Positions 1 through 6,049 of a stretch of DNA of 11,796 nucleotides are shown here, in pieces. Position 1 is the first letter of the stretch; the number at the start of each line of letters is the position of its first letter. This DNA is from Bacillota bacterium (lineage in GTDB: Bacteria > Bacillota > Clostridia > Peptostreptococcales > Anaerovoracaceae): assembly GCA_016284485.1 (NCBI GenBank), contig JAEEOX010000016.1:1-11796 (forward strand). The letters run 5' to 3'. The notes beneath the pieces are model-generated. The model was not told where the DNA came from and did no database searches. It saw only the letters and a program-made list of their open reading frames with translations. The translations under genes were made by a program, and so were the position numbers.

Positions 1-3
1 TCT

Positions 4-110
4 AGTGTCCGGCGGACACTTCTGTAGGGCGCGGTTCAAGCCGCCCGTTCGGGGCGGCGCAGAACGGCAGACATGAGCAAAGCGAATGACTGCTAAGTCC
101 CTCATGCCGC
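4..110. other. Palindrome-rich left-edge segment, nature unknown
   Basis: Several inverted repeats lie close together. AGTGTCCG and CGGACACT flank a single central G at 4-20. GCCGCCC (40-46) pairs with GGGCGGC (52-58). CATGAG (72-77) pairs with CTCATG (101-106), enclosing GACT-gcta-AGTC (88-99). Together they could be a structured RNA, a mobile short repeat, or the end of a unit to the left of the window. A minus-strand frame from an ATG at 105 stays open to the edge but has no ribosome-binding site, so I do not call it a gene. No known RNA family was recognised. Confidence 0.3.
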
Positions 111-219
111 ACAAGTGTTTTTCTACTCGACAGCCATTTTTTGCATTGCAGTGGAAAGGTTGAAGCAAAAAAACATGCCACAGTAGAAAGCAGGAACCTC
201 CGCGCCCCGCAACCACCTG

Positions 220-252
220 TTGCTTTGCTTTTTTCGCCACATATGGTATTGT
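220..252 (+). promoter_or_regulatory. Candidate promoter of the XRE/zinc-ribbon gene
   Basis: Two overlapping sigma-A-like solutions are visible: TTGCTT (220-225) with TATGGT (242-247), and TTGCTT (225-230) with TATTGT (247-252). Both have 16-bp spacers and -10 boxes matching 4 of 6 consensus bases. They lie 23 to 55 bp upstream of the start codon. The matches are modest, so this is a placement by position more than by sequence. Confidence 0.3.
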
Positions 253-274
253 TAGGACACAGGAGGTATTACTC

Positions 275-1039
275 ATGGATACAAAAGACGTGCTTCTGGA
301 GCTCCGCACCAGGAACGGCCTGTCCCAGGATGAACTGGCCGAAAAAGTTTTTGTTACGAGGCAGGCGGTCTCGCGCTGGGAAAACGGTGAGACTGTGCCC
401 AACACCGAGACGCTGAAACAGCTTTCAGGGCTTTTCAATGTTTCCATCAACACCCTGCTGGGCTCCCCGCGCAAGCTGGTCTGCCAGTGCTGCGGAATGC
501 CCCTGGAGGATTCCATCATCAGCCATAACAAGGACGGTTCCATGAACGAGGACTACTGTCAGTGGTGCTACGCGGACGGTACGTACACCTACAGCGACAT
601 GGACGACCTGATCGACGTGTGCGTCACTCACATGGTCAGTGACAGTTTCCCCGAGGATCAGGCCCGGGCATATATGAAACAGCTGCTTCCCACACTGGAT
701 TACTGGAAAAGACACGGCGAACTCAGCGACAATGGAGAGTTCGAGGCTTTCAAGCAAAAGCTGATCGACGAGATCAATGACCTTCACATAGAAGGCATGC
801 CCAGGCTGGACAGGCTGAACGCGCTGATCGGGAGCTACGTCAACCTGGAGTATCCTCTTCCCAGCGGGATGAAGGCGAAGTTCCTGGATGATCACGTGAC
901 ATATCTGGGTAATCAGCTGGAGACGACCAACGGCGAGGAACGCTGCTTCGGAGTTCTGGCCAACGCGGACTTCATCCTGATCTGCACCTACGCTGAAAAC
1001 GGAGCGGATCCGGAGCTGGTCCTCTACAAAAAAAGGTGA
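275..1039 (+). CDS. XRE-family transcriptional regulator with zinc-ribbon domain
   Basis: This 254-residue protein is probably a cytoplasmic DNA-binding regulator. Residues 5-62 form an XRE/Cro helix-turn-helix, with the recognition-helix pattern VTRQAVSRWENG typical of this family. Residues 70-145 match the putative zinc-ribbon family PF12674: CxxC pairs C70/C73 and C95/C98 around a DGSMNEDYC stretch, then a helical tail ending LPTLDYWK. Residues from about 175 to 254 form a further small domain that I do not recognise; it could bind a ligand. The start is fixed by AGGAGG (261-266) eight bases before the ATG. The gene appears monocistronic, ends at paired hairpins and converges on glnA. The targets are unknown, and no obvious operator was found beside its own promoter. 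Confidence 0.85.
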   Translation: MDTKDVLLELRTRNGLSQDELAEKVFVTRQAVSRWENGETVPNTETLKQLSGLFNVSINTLLGSPRKLVCQCCGMPLEDSIISHNKDGSMNEDYCQWCYADGTYTYSDMDDLIDVCVTHMVSDSFPEDQARAYMKQLLPTLDYWKRHGELSDNGEFEAFKQKLIDEINDLHIEGMPRLDRLNALIGSYVNLEYPLPSGMKAKFLDDHVTYLGNQLETTNGEERCFGVLANADFILICTYAENGADPELVLYKKR

Positions 1040-1073
1040 TCCCCGCCCAAAGCATCCATCCCACACAAAAACC

Positions 1074-1098
1074 AACCCCGCGTCTAACGCGGGGTTTT
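1074..1098. terminator. Bidirectional terminator between XRE gene and glnA
   Basis: CCCCGCGT (1076-1083) and ACGCGGGG (1087-1094) form an 8-bp stem with a CTA loop, extended by AA/TT. On the plus strand it is followed by TTTT (1095-1098). On the minus strand TTTTT follows at 1071-1067. It can therefore end transcripts of both convergent genes. Confidence 0.8.
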
Positions 1099-1109
1099 CC
1101 TTATACTGA

Positions 1110-1138
1110 AAGAGGAGGTCCGAGCCTCCTCTTCTTTT
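1110..1138. terminator. Second hairpin between the convergent genes
   Basis: AGAGGAGG (1111-1118) pairs with CCTCCTCT (1125-1132) around a six-base loop, with one more A-T pair outside. On the plus strand it is followed by TCTTTT; on the minus strand only a short T run follows. It would be the first hairpin met by transcription leaving glnA and the second met from the regulator gene. Confidence 0.6.
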
Positions 1139-1162
1139 ACATGTTTTGCTGCACCCCGACTT

Positions 1163-2602
1163 TTACAGATCGTAGTACATCTGGAATTCCATGGGTGTGG
1201 GCACCTTGTTGATCCTTTCGATCTCGGCGCGCTTGCCTGCGATCCACAGGTCAATGAGCCTCTGCGGGAAGACGCCGCCTTCCGTCAGGAAGTCGTGGTC
1301 TTTCTCAAGGGCGTCCAGGGCCTCGTCCAGAGATTTGGGAAGAGATGCGATCTTAGCCTTTTCCTCGTCCGAAAGCTCATAGAGGTTGAAATCGTAGGGT
1401 CCGTGGCCCTCTGCCACCGGGTCGATCTCGTTCTTGATGCCGTCCAGACCGGCCATGAGGATCGCTGCATATGCATAGTAGGGATTGCAGGTACCATCCA
1501 CGTTCCTGATCTCGAATCTTCTCTTGTCAGGTGACTTGGCGTAAGGCGGGATACGGATACCCGCGCTGCGGTTGGCGGTGGCGAGTCCCACGGTGACCGG
1601 CGCCTCGAACCCGGGCAGCAGTCTCTTGTATGAGTTGGTTGTGGGGTCTGTGATGGCGCAGAGCGCACCTACGTGGCGAAGCAGTCCTCCGATGAAGTTC
1701 ATGGCCGTCTTGGAAAGCTCAGAGTATCCCGACGGATCGTAGAAGAGGGGCTTGCCGTCCTTGAAAAGAATCATGTGGACGTGCATGCCGGATCCCGCTT
1801 CGTTATATACGGGCTTGGGCAGGAAAGTGGCCGTATGCCCTTCCCTGATGGCTTCGTTCTTGATTACGTACTTGGCAAGCATTGTCTTGTCAGCCTGAGA
1901 AGCCAGCTCATCGAACTCCACCTCGATCTCAAGCTGTCCGGGGCCGCCCACCTCGTGGTGGTGGTACTTGACCTTGGCGCCCAGTTCCTCCATGATCATG
2001 GTGACTCTGGACCTGTAATCATAAAGAACGTCCTGGGGAGGAGCAGCATGGTAGCCTGCCTTGTAGCCGGTCTTGTAACCCAGGTTCTGCTCGTAGTCCA
2101 GCCCGGTATTCCACTCGGCTTCCTTCGTGTCGATGTGATAGGCTGCGCCCTGGGGTTTGTTCTCGTAATCCACATGGTCGAATACGTAGAATTCATATTC
2201 GGGTCCCAGCAGGATCTTGTCGGCGATCCCCGTGCTCTTCATGTATTCCTCGGCACGCTTGGCCACGTTTCTGGGCTCCTGGTCGAAGGGGCGGTTTGCC
2301 TCCCCTGCCTTGCCGATTATCTTGACGTCGCCTATCATGCACATGGTCTTGATCTCCAGGAACGGATCGATCCAGGCGCTGGTCACGTCCGGAATGAATA
2401 CCATGTCGCTGTTCTCGATGGGCGCGAACCCGTAGTTGGATCCGTCGAAGCCGATGCCCGACTTCATGGTATCCTCCGTAAATCTATCTGCGGGGACCGT
2501 TACGTGTCTCCATCTTCCTGCCAGGTCCACCATCATGAAGTCCACCATCTTTACGTCGTTGTCAACGATGAACTTCTTTGTCTCTTTGAAATCCTTGAAC
2601 AT
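1163..2602 (-). CDS. glnA: Type I glutamine synthetase, beta-like
   Basis: Glutamine synthetase makes glutamine from glutamate, ammonia and ATP, the main entry of ammonium into the cell, as a cytoplasmic dodecamer. The 479 residues carry the family motifs: GFDGSNYGF near the N-terminus, GPEYEFYVFD, HHHEVGGPGQLEIE, GSGMHVHM, NSYKRLLPGFEAPV with NRSAGIRIP, and RRFEIRNVDGTCNPYYA. The length and the C-terminal DFLTEGGVF...YYDL block resemble the GSI-beta class. Tyr 408 in NLYEL sits where enteric enzymes are adenylylated; whether it is modified here is unknown. I chose the ATG at 2602 because AAAGGG lies six bases upstream and the protein then begins like its relatives. The frame extends to a GTG at 2638, which lacks a ribosome-binding site. 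The gene is transcribed alone from its own promoter. Confidence 0.95.
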   Translation of the reverse strand: MFKDFKETKKFIVDNDVKMVDFMMVDLAGRWRHVTVPADRFTEDTMKSGIGFDGSNYGFAPIENSDMVFIPDVTSAWIDPFLEIKTMCMIGDVKIIGKAGEANRPFDQEPRNVAKRAEEYMKSTGIADKILLGPEYEFYVFDHVDYENKPQGAAYHIDTKEAEWNTGLDYEQNLGYKTGYKAGYHAAPPQDVLYDYRSRVTMIMEELGAKVKYHHHEVGGPGQLEIEVEFDELASQADKTMLAKYVIKNEAIREGHTATFLPKPVYNEAGSGMHVHMILFKDGKPLFYDPSGYSELSKTAMNFIGGLLRHVGALCAITDPTTNSYKRLLPGFEAPVTVGLATANRSAGIRIPPYAKSPDKRRFEIRNVDGTCNPYYAYAAILMAGLDGIKNEIDPVAEGHGPYDFNLYELSDEEKAKIASLPKSLDEALDALEKDHDFLTEGGVFPQRLIDLWIAGKRAEIERINKVPTPMEFQMYYDL

Positions 2603-2631
2603 TTCATGCCCTTTCTTGTTACAGATCTTTC

Positions 2632-2650
2632 GCGGCACGCGTTGCCCCGC
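2632..2650 (-). promoter_or_regulatory. Possible hairpin in the glnA leader
   Basis: In the leader between the predicted transcription start (about 2676) and the glnA ATG, GGCA (2634-2637) can pair with TGCC (2643-2646). Two further G-C pairs are separated by a two-base bulge. The stem is short and covers the rejected GTG start. A regulatory role is not shown. Confidence 0.25.
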
Positions 2651-2682
2651 CCCGCGTTTTTTCTCACATTATCCTAAGGTTG

Positions 2683-2711
2683 AGTCTACACTATCGTGCA
2701 CGATTTGGCAA
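2683..2711 (-). promoter_or_regulatory. glnA promoter with embedded 12-bp palindrome
   Basis: On the minus strand TTGCCA (2711-2706) is followed after exactly 17 bp by TAGACT (2688-2683), a reasonable sigma-A promoter that starts RNA near 2676. The spacer contains the perfect palindrome ATCGTGCACGAT (2693-2704). A protein bound there would block RNA polymerase, so it is a candidate repressor operator. An alternative -10, GATAAT, lies further downstream but has no matching -35. Confidence 0.55.
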
Positions 2712-2729
2712 CCATATGAGGCATCAATA

Positions 2730-2741
2730 TTTTGCGCAAAA
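2730..2741. repeat. Perfect palindrome TTTTGCGCAAAA upstream of glnA
   Basis: This 12-bp perfect palindrome lies 18 bp upstream of the glnA -35 box and 18 bp short of the ACTAGT array. Related GCAAAAA runs recur inside the array at 2834-2840, 2931-2937 and 2991-2997. It may be a separate binding site for an activator of glnA. That role is inferred from position only. Confidence 0.4.
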
Positions 2742-2759
2742 GATCCGCCGCCCCAGGCG

Positions 2760-3058
2760 TTACTAGTGTTTTTTCAATATCCAGGATCCACTAGTAAATT
2801 TCACTGCTGCATTACTGGCATTTTTTAAAAAACGCAAAAATACTAGTAACGAGACCCCTTGCCTTACTAGTAAAAATGTGATTCTCGTATTTTACAAGTA
2901 AGAACCTCCTTCCGCATTACTAGTATTCCCGCAAAAAACCCATTCCACTAGTAAACGACCTCCAAAACTTACTTGTGATTCTGATGTTTTGCAAAAATAC
3001 TAGTAAACCCCTCCTGAAAATTACTAGTGAAACAGCGATTTACCTTATCCACTAGTAA
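2760..3058. repeat. Regular array of twelve TTACTAGTAA-type palindromes
   Basis: Nine exact ACTAGT palindromes start at 2762, 2790, 2842, 2866, 2919, 2947, 2999, 3023 and 3051. Degenerate copies sit where the spacing predicts: ACTGGC at 2814, ACAAGT at 2894 and ACTTGT at 2971. Start-to-start distances are 28, 24, 28, 24, 28, 25, 28, 24, 28, 24 and 28. Odd-numbered sites are preceded by TT and even-numbered sites are followed by AA. Each 52-bp unit is thus TTACTAGT, 22 spacer bases, ACTAGTAA, then about 14 bases. Spacers differ strongly in sequence but hardly in length. The array fills the space between the groEL terminator and the glnA upstream region and contains no plausible gene. It is not a CRISPR array, because the repeats are far too short. 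Its function is unknown. Confidence 0.95.
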
Positions 3059-3071
3059 CCGCCAACGCATT

Positions 3072-3101
3072 AAAAAAGGCGCAGCCCTTACGGACTGCGC
3101 C
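3072..3101 (-). terminator. Intrinsic terminator of groESL
   Basis: On the minus strand GGCGCAGTCC (3101-3092) pairs with GGGCTGCGCC (3087-3078) around a GTAA loop, with one G-T pair. TTTTTT follows at 3077-3072. It lies 23 bp beyond the groEL stop codon and directly abuts the ACTAGT array. Confidence 0.93.
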
Positions 3102-3124
3102 ACAGTAGTTTTAAATTATAGGCC

Positions 3125-4762
3125 TTACATCATGCCGCCCATGCCGGGGGCACCGCCCTGTCCGCCCATCATTACCGGGGGTACGGGTTCCTTGATGTCC
3201 ACGATGCCTGCCTCTGTGGTGAGAAGCAGAGCGGATGCGGATGCGGCGTTCTGAAGTGCGGAACGTGTTACCTTGGCGGGGTCGACGATTCCAGCTTCCA
3301 TCATGTCAACATACTCTTCTGTTGCAGCGTTCAAGCCTGTTCCCTTGGGAGCCTTCTTGACTTCGGCTACGACCACGGAACCTTCGAGGCCTGCGTTCTC
3401 AGCGATCTGTCTGATGGGCTCCTCGAGAGCTCTCTCGATGATGGCTGCGCCTGTCTTCACATCTCCGGTCAGAGTCTGTACGTAAGCGGAAACTGCGGGG
3501 ATGATGTTGACGAGAGCAACTCCGCCGCCGGGTACGATACCCTCTTCAACAGCTGCCTTTGTAGCGTTGAGAGCATCCTCGATCCTGAGCTTTCTCTCCT
3601 TGAGCTCTGTCTCTGTGGCAGCGCCCACTCTGATTACGGCTACGCCTCCGCTGAGCTTGGCAAGTCTCTCCATGAGCTTCTCTCTGTCGAACTCGGAGTC
3701 AGTTGTCTCGGCCTGGGACTTGATGGCAGCAACTCTTGCCTTGATCTCTTCCTTGTCTCCGGAACCTGCAACGATGGTTGTGTGTTCCTTGTCGACCTTG
3801 ACTGTTCCTGCTGTTCCCAGCATGTCCGGTGTGACTTCCTTGAGCTCATAGCCCAGATCTGTTGAGATATATGTGCCGCCTGTAAGGACTGCGATGTCCT
3901 CAAGCATTGCCTTTCTTCTGTCACCGTAGCCGGGTGCCTTTACGGCGACTACGTCGATGACTCCTCTCAGCTTGTTGACCACGAGAGTTGCAAGAGCTTC
4001 GCCCTCAACGTCCTCAGCGATAACAAGGAGCTTTCTGCCCTGCTGCATGATCTTTTCCAGAAGCGGTACAAGGTCCTGGATGTTGGAGATCTTTTTATCT
4101 GTGATGAGGATGTACGGATTGTCGATGACAGCTTCCATCTTCTCTGTGTCGGAGACCATGTAGGGGCTGAGATATCCTCTGTCGAACTGCATTCCTTCAA
4201 CGACTTCCAGGGTTGTTCCCAGGGACTTGGATTCTTCAACTGTGATGACTCCGTCCTGGCCTACCTTCTCCATGGCATCGGCGATAAGGTTTCCGATGGC
4301 CTGGTCAGATGCGGAGATGCCGCCGACCTGAGCGATGGCGTCCTTGGTCTGAACGGTCTGAGCATTGTTTGCGATCTCCTTGACCGCAACGTCAACTGCG
4401 CCCTGGATGCCCTTCTTCAGTTCCATGGGGTTAGCGCCGGCAGCAACGTTCTTGAAACCTTCTCTTACGATGATCTGCGCAAGGAGAGTAGCTGTGGTGG
4501 TTCCGTCTCCGGCCACGTCGTTGGTCTTGGAAGCGACTTCCTTGACTACCTGAGCTCCCATGTTCTCAGTGGGATCCTCAAGCTCGATCTCTCTTGCGAT
4601 GGTCACACCGTCATTGGTGATGAGCGGAGTGCCGAACTGCTTGGAAAGCAGCACGTTCCTGCCCTTGGGTCCAAGTGTGATCTTTACTGCGTTCGCTAAT
4701 TTATCTACGCCGGCCTGTAAAAGTCTGCGTTCTTCTTCTCCGTAAATGATATCTTTTGCCAT
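3125..4762 (-). CDS. groEL: Chaperonin GroEL (60 kDa)
   Basis: GroEL forms the double-ring ATP-driven folding chamber of the cytoplasm and works with the GroES lid. The 545-residue length is normal. The equatorial ATP site shows TLGPKGRNV (29-37), NDGVTI (50-55) and GDGTTTA (85-91), where Asp 86 corresponds to the catalytic Asp 87 of E. coli. The signature AAVEEGIVPGGG and the flexible Gly-Met tail GGQGGAPGMGGMM are present. The start is supported by GGAGG (4774-4770) seven bases upstream. It lies 18 bp after groES and is co-transcribed with it from the CIRCE-controlled promoter. No abnormal residues were noticed. Confidence 0.98.
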   Translation of the reverse strand: MAKDIIYGEEERRLLQAGVDKLANAVKITLGPKGRNVLLSKQFGTPLITNDGVTIAREIELEDPTENMGAQVVKEVASKTNDVAGDGTTTATLLAQIIVREGFKNVAAGANPMELKKGIQGAVDVAVKEIANNAQTVQTKDAIAQVGGISASDQAIGNLIADAMEKVGQDGVITVEESKSLGTTLEVVEGMQFDRGYLSPYMVSDTEKMEAVIDNPYILITDKKISNIQDLVPLLEKIMQQGRKLLVIAEDVEGEALATLVVNKLRGVIDVVAVKAPGYGDRRKAMLEDIAVLTGGTYISTDLGYELKEVTPDMLGTAGTVKVDKEHTTIVAGSGDKEEIKARVAAIKSQAETTDSEFDREKLMERLAKLSGGVAVIRVGAATETELKERKLRIEDALNATKAAVEEGIVPGGGVALVNIIPAVSAYVQTLTGDVKTGAAIIERALEEPIRQIAENAGLEGSVVVAEVKKAPKGTGLNAATEEYVDMMEAGIVDPAKVTRSALQNAASASALLLTTEAGIVDIKEPVPPVMMGGQGGAPGMGGMM

Positions 4763-4780
4763 TTCTTTGCCTCCGGTAAT

Positions 4781-5050
4781 TTATTCTATGACAGCGAGAA
4801 TGTCGCTCTGCTTCATGATCGTATACTCTTCGCCCTCGAACTTGATGTCAGTTCCTGCATACTTGGCGAAAACAACCGTGTCACCCACCTTGAGTTCCAT
4901 GGGTTCCTCTTCAGTGCCCTTGCCTACCGCAACGACTTCAGCATACTGAGGCTGTTCCTTGGATGCGGACGTAAGGATGAGGCCGCCCTGAGTCTTTTCT
5001 TCGGCTTCCTTCTTCTTGATGACTACTCTTGCACCTAACGGTTTGATCAT
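4781..5050 (-). CDS. groES: Co-chaperonin GroES (10 kDa)
   Basis: GroES is the heptameric lid of the GroEL chamber. The 89-residue protein is slightly shorter than the usual 94 or so. It shows the N-terminal IKPLGARVVIKK strand, the mobile loop (about 17-35) with the hydrophobic GGLIL contact for GroEL, and the VGDTVVFAKYAGTDIK core. GGAGG (5062-5058) lies seven bases before the ATG. It is the first gene of the groES-groEL operon, and heat-shock control by HrcA is inferred from the CIRCE element in its leader. Confidence 0.97.
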   Translation of the reverse strand: MIKPLGARVVIKKKEAEEKTQGGLILTSASKEQPQYAEVVAVGKGTEEEPMELKVGDTVVFAKYAGTDIKFEGEEYTIMKQSDILAVIE

Positions 5051-5072
5051 TTTGATTCCTCCTTATATTCCA

Positions 5073-5090
5073 CCGGCCGCCTTAGGCCGG
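5073..5090 (-). promoter_or_regulatory. Hairpin in groES 5' leader
   Basis: CCGGCC and GGCCGG can form a 6-bp GC-rich stem with a six-base loop. It lies between CIRCE and the groES ribosome-binding site, ending about 10 bases before GGAGG. It could stabilise the groESL transcript; no data here show that. Confidence 0.4.
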
Positions 5091-5105
5091 CTCTCTTTCG
5101 TATAT

Positions 5106-5132
5106 TTAGCACTCCAAAACCTTGAGTGCTAA
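5106..5132 (-). promoter_or_regulatory. CIRCE element (HrcA operator)
   Basis: TTAGCACTC (5106-5114), nine bases, then GAGTGCTAA (5124-5132) match the canonical CIRCE inverted repeat perfectly. It begins 8 bp after the -10 box, so bound HrcA would cover the transcription start region. The hrcA gene is not in this window. Confidence 0.98.
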
Positions 5133-5140
5133 CATATTCT

Positions 5141-5168
5141 ATTATATCCTCACTCTGCCCTTTGTCAA
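5141..5168 (-). promoter_or_regulatory. Consensus sigma-A promoter of groESL
   Basis: On the minus strand a perfect TTGACA (5168-5163) and a perfect TATAAT (5146-5141) are separated by 16 bp. With CIRCE just downstream this is the usual vegetative, HrcA-repressed groE promoter of Firmicutes. Confidence 0.95.
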
Positions 5169-5206
5169 GGACTTAAATGTGATTTTTTGATGAAAAGATT
5201 CAATTC

Positions 5207-6049
5207 TTACAGTCCCCTGATATAGTAGAACAGATACTGCTGGGCAAGGCCCGCCAGAGCCCCGAATCTCTCATCTGCGAAGGCCTTCATTCCCTTCTTG
5301 TTCTTTTCGTCGAAACCGTAGAAACGGTTCATGAGTCTGGCGACCCACACGTCGATGGGAAAGGCGTCCATCTCATGAAGTCCGAACAAGCGTATGCAGG
5401 ACTCCACCTTGGGTCCGATGCCCGGGAAATCTATGACTGAGGCTTTCCGATCGTCTTCGGTCATCTCCAGCCACTGCGCCGCGGTCTTTATGATATATTC
5501 GTCCCTGTATCCCAGGTGAACGTCGGCCAGATCCTCCCGGTCAAGCGTTGCCAGTATCTCCGGCGCCGGCAGCCCGTAACGCTCCATTCCTCTGAATTCT
5601 CCCAGAGGCTTTCCGAACTTCTCGGATAGTTTCTCGATGCATCCCCTGATCCTGGGGATATTGTTGTTCTGGGAAATTATGAAATCCAGGGTGGCTTCCC
5701 AGAAATCCTGTCTGAGGATCCTGATGCCCCGCCCTGCCTGGCAGGCCCCGGGCATTATCTCCGGCTCGCCCTCCATGAGGGCACGGCCCATTCCCGGATA
5801 ATCTGCGTCCAGGTCCAGATAGTTCCTCCAGAACTCCTCGGACCCGGTGCCTTCCACCACGATGTCTACCATGCTCGGGCGACCTCCGTCCGCAGGCACC
5901 GCCTTCACGTTGGCCACATGGTTTCCAGTCACTCCGGTCCAGCTTCCGTCAGCCTCTTCAGTCCACCTGAAGCACTGCCCGCAGTCGAAGGTCTGGGCGG
6001 GGTCGAAGCATTCCACGTCCCGGAACTCATATTTCTTAATATCTTCCAT
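5207..6049 (-). CDS. 8-oxoguanine DNA glycosylase/AP lyase, OGG1 type
   Basis: The enzyme is expected to remove 8-oxoguanine from DNA and nick the resulting abasic site, in base-excision repair. The 280 residues cover both parts of the OGG1 fold: an N-terminal domain with CGQCFRW (23-29) and the HhH-GPD core. QNNNIPRI (127-134) matches the OGG1 NNNIARI motif that contacts the orphan cytosine. The helix-hairpin-helix FPGIGPKVESC (208-218) carries the Schiff-base Lys 214, and Asp 233 in FPIDVWV is the second catalytic residue. It overlaps the upstream P-loop gene by 14 bp and has an AGAGGA ribosome-binding site inside that gene, so the two are probably co-transcribed. No convincing terminator is seen before the groESL promoter. 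AlkA-type activity on alkylated bases is less likely given the OGG1 motifs. Confidence 0.88.
   Translation of the reverse strand: MEDIKKYEFRDVECFDPAQTFDCGQCFRWTEEADGSWTGVTGNHVANVKAVPADGGRPSMVDIVVEGTGSEEFWRNYLDLDADYPGMGRALMEGEPEIMPGACQAGRGIRILRQDFWEATLDFIISQNNNIPRIRGCIEKLSEKFGKPLGEFRGMERYGLPAPEILATLDREDLADVHLGYRDEYIIKTAAQWLEMTEDDRKASVIDFPGIGPKVESCIRLFGLHEMDAFPIDVWVARLMNRFYGFDEKNKKGMKAFADERFGALAGLAQQYLFYYIRGL

Noticed and set aside
30..45. tRNA T-arm, because of GGTTCAAGCC
   Set aside because: The flanks do not pair as a T-stem and no other tRNA arms surround it.
1..105. Small minus-strand gene running off the left edge
   Set aside because: There is no ribosome-binding site, the segment is full of inverted repeats, and no domain is recognised.
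425..1075. Minus-strand open frame opposite the XRE gene
   Set aside because: It is a shadow of the real regulator gene, which has domains and a ribosome-binding site.
2603..2638. Longer glnA from a GTG start at 2638
   Set aside because: It has no ribosome-binding site, the extra 12 residues are unlike GS N-termini, and the ATG at 2602 has AAAGGG upstream.
1673..2677. Long plus-strand open frame opposite glnA (334 codons)
   Set aside because: It is antisense to a fully conserved glnA and has no recognisable protein features; long shadow frames are common in GC-rich genes.
3045..3053. DnaA box (TTATCCACT)
   Set aside because: It has one mismatch, is the only such match noticed, and is explained by a spacer ending next to ACTAGT. 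No origin-type gene is near.
2760..3058. CRISPR array
   Set aside because: The repeat core is only 6-10 bp, the spacing alternates between two values, and no cas gene is present. CRISPR repeats are longer, usually 23 bp or more.
2760..3058. Tryptophan operator, since TrpR half-sites contain CTAG
   Set aside because: The trp operator joins two CTAG half-sites a few bases apart; here single palindromes are 24-28 bp apart and no trp gene is near.
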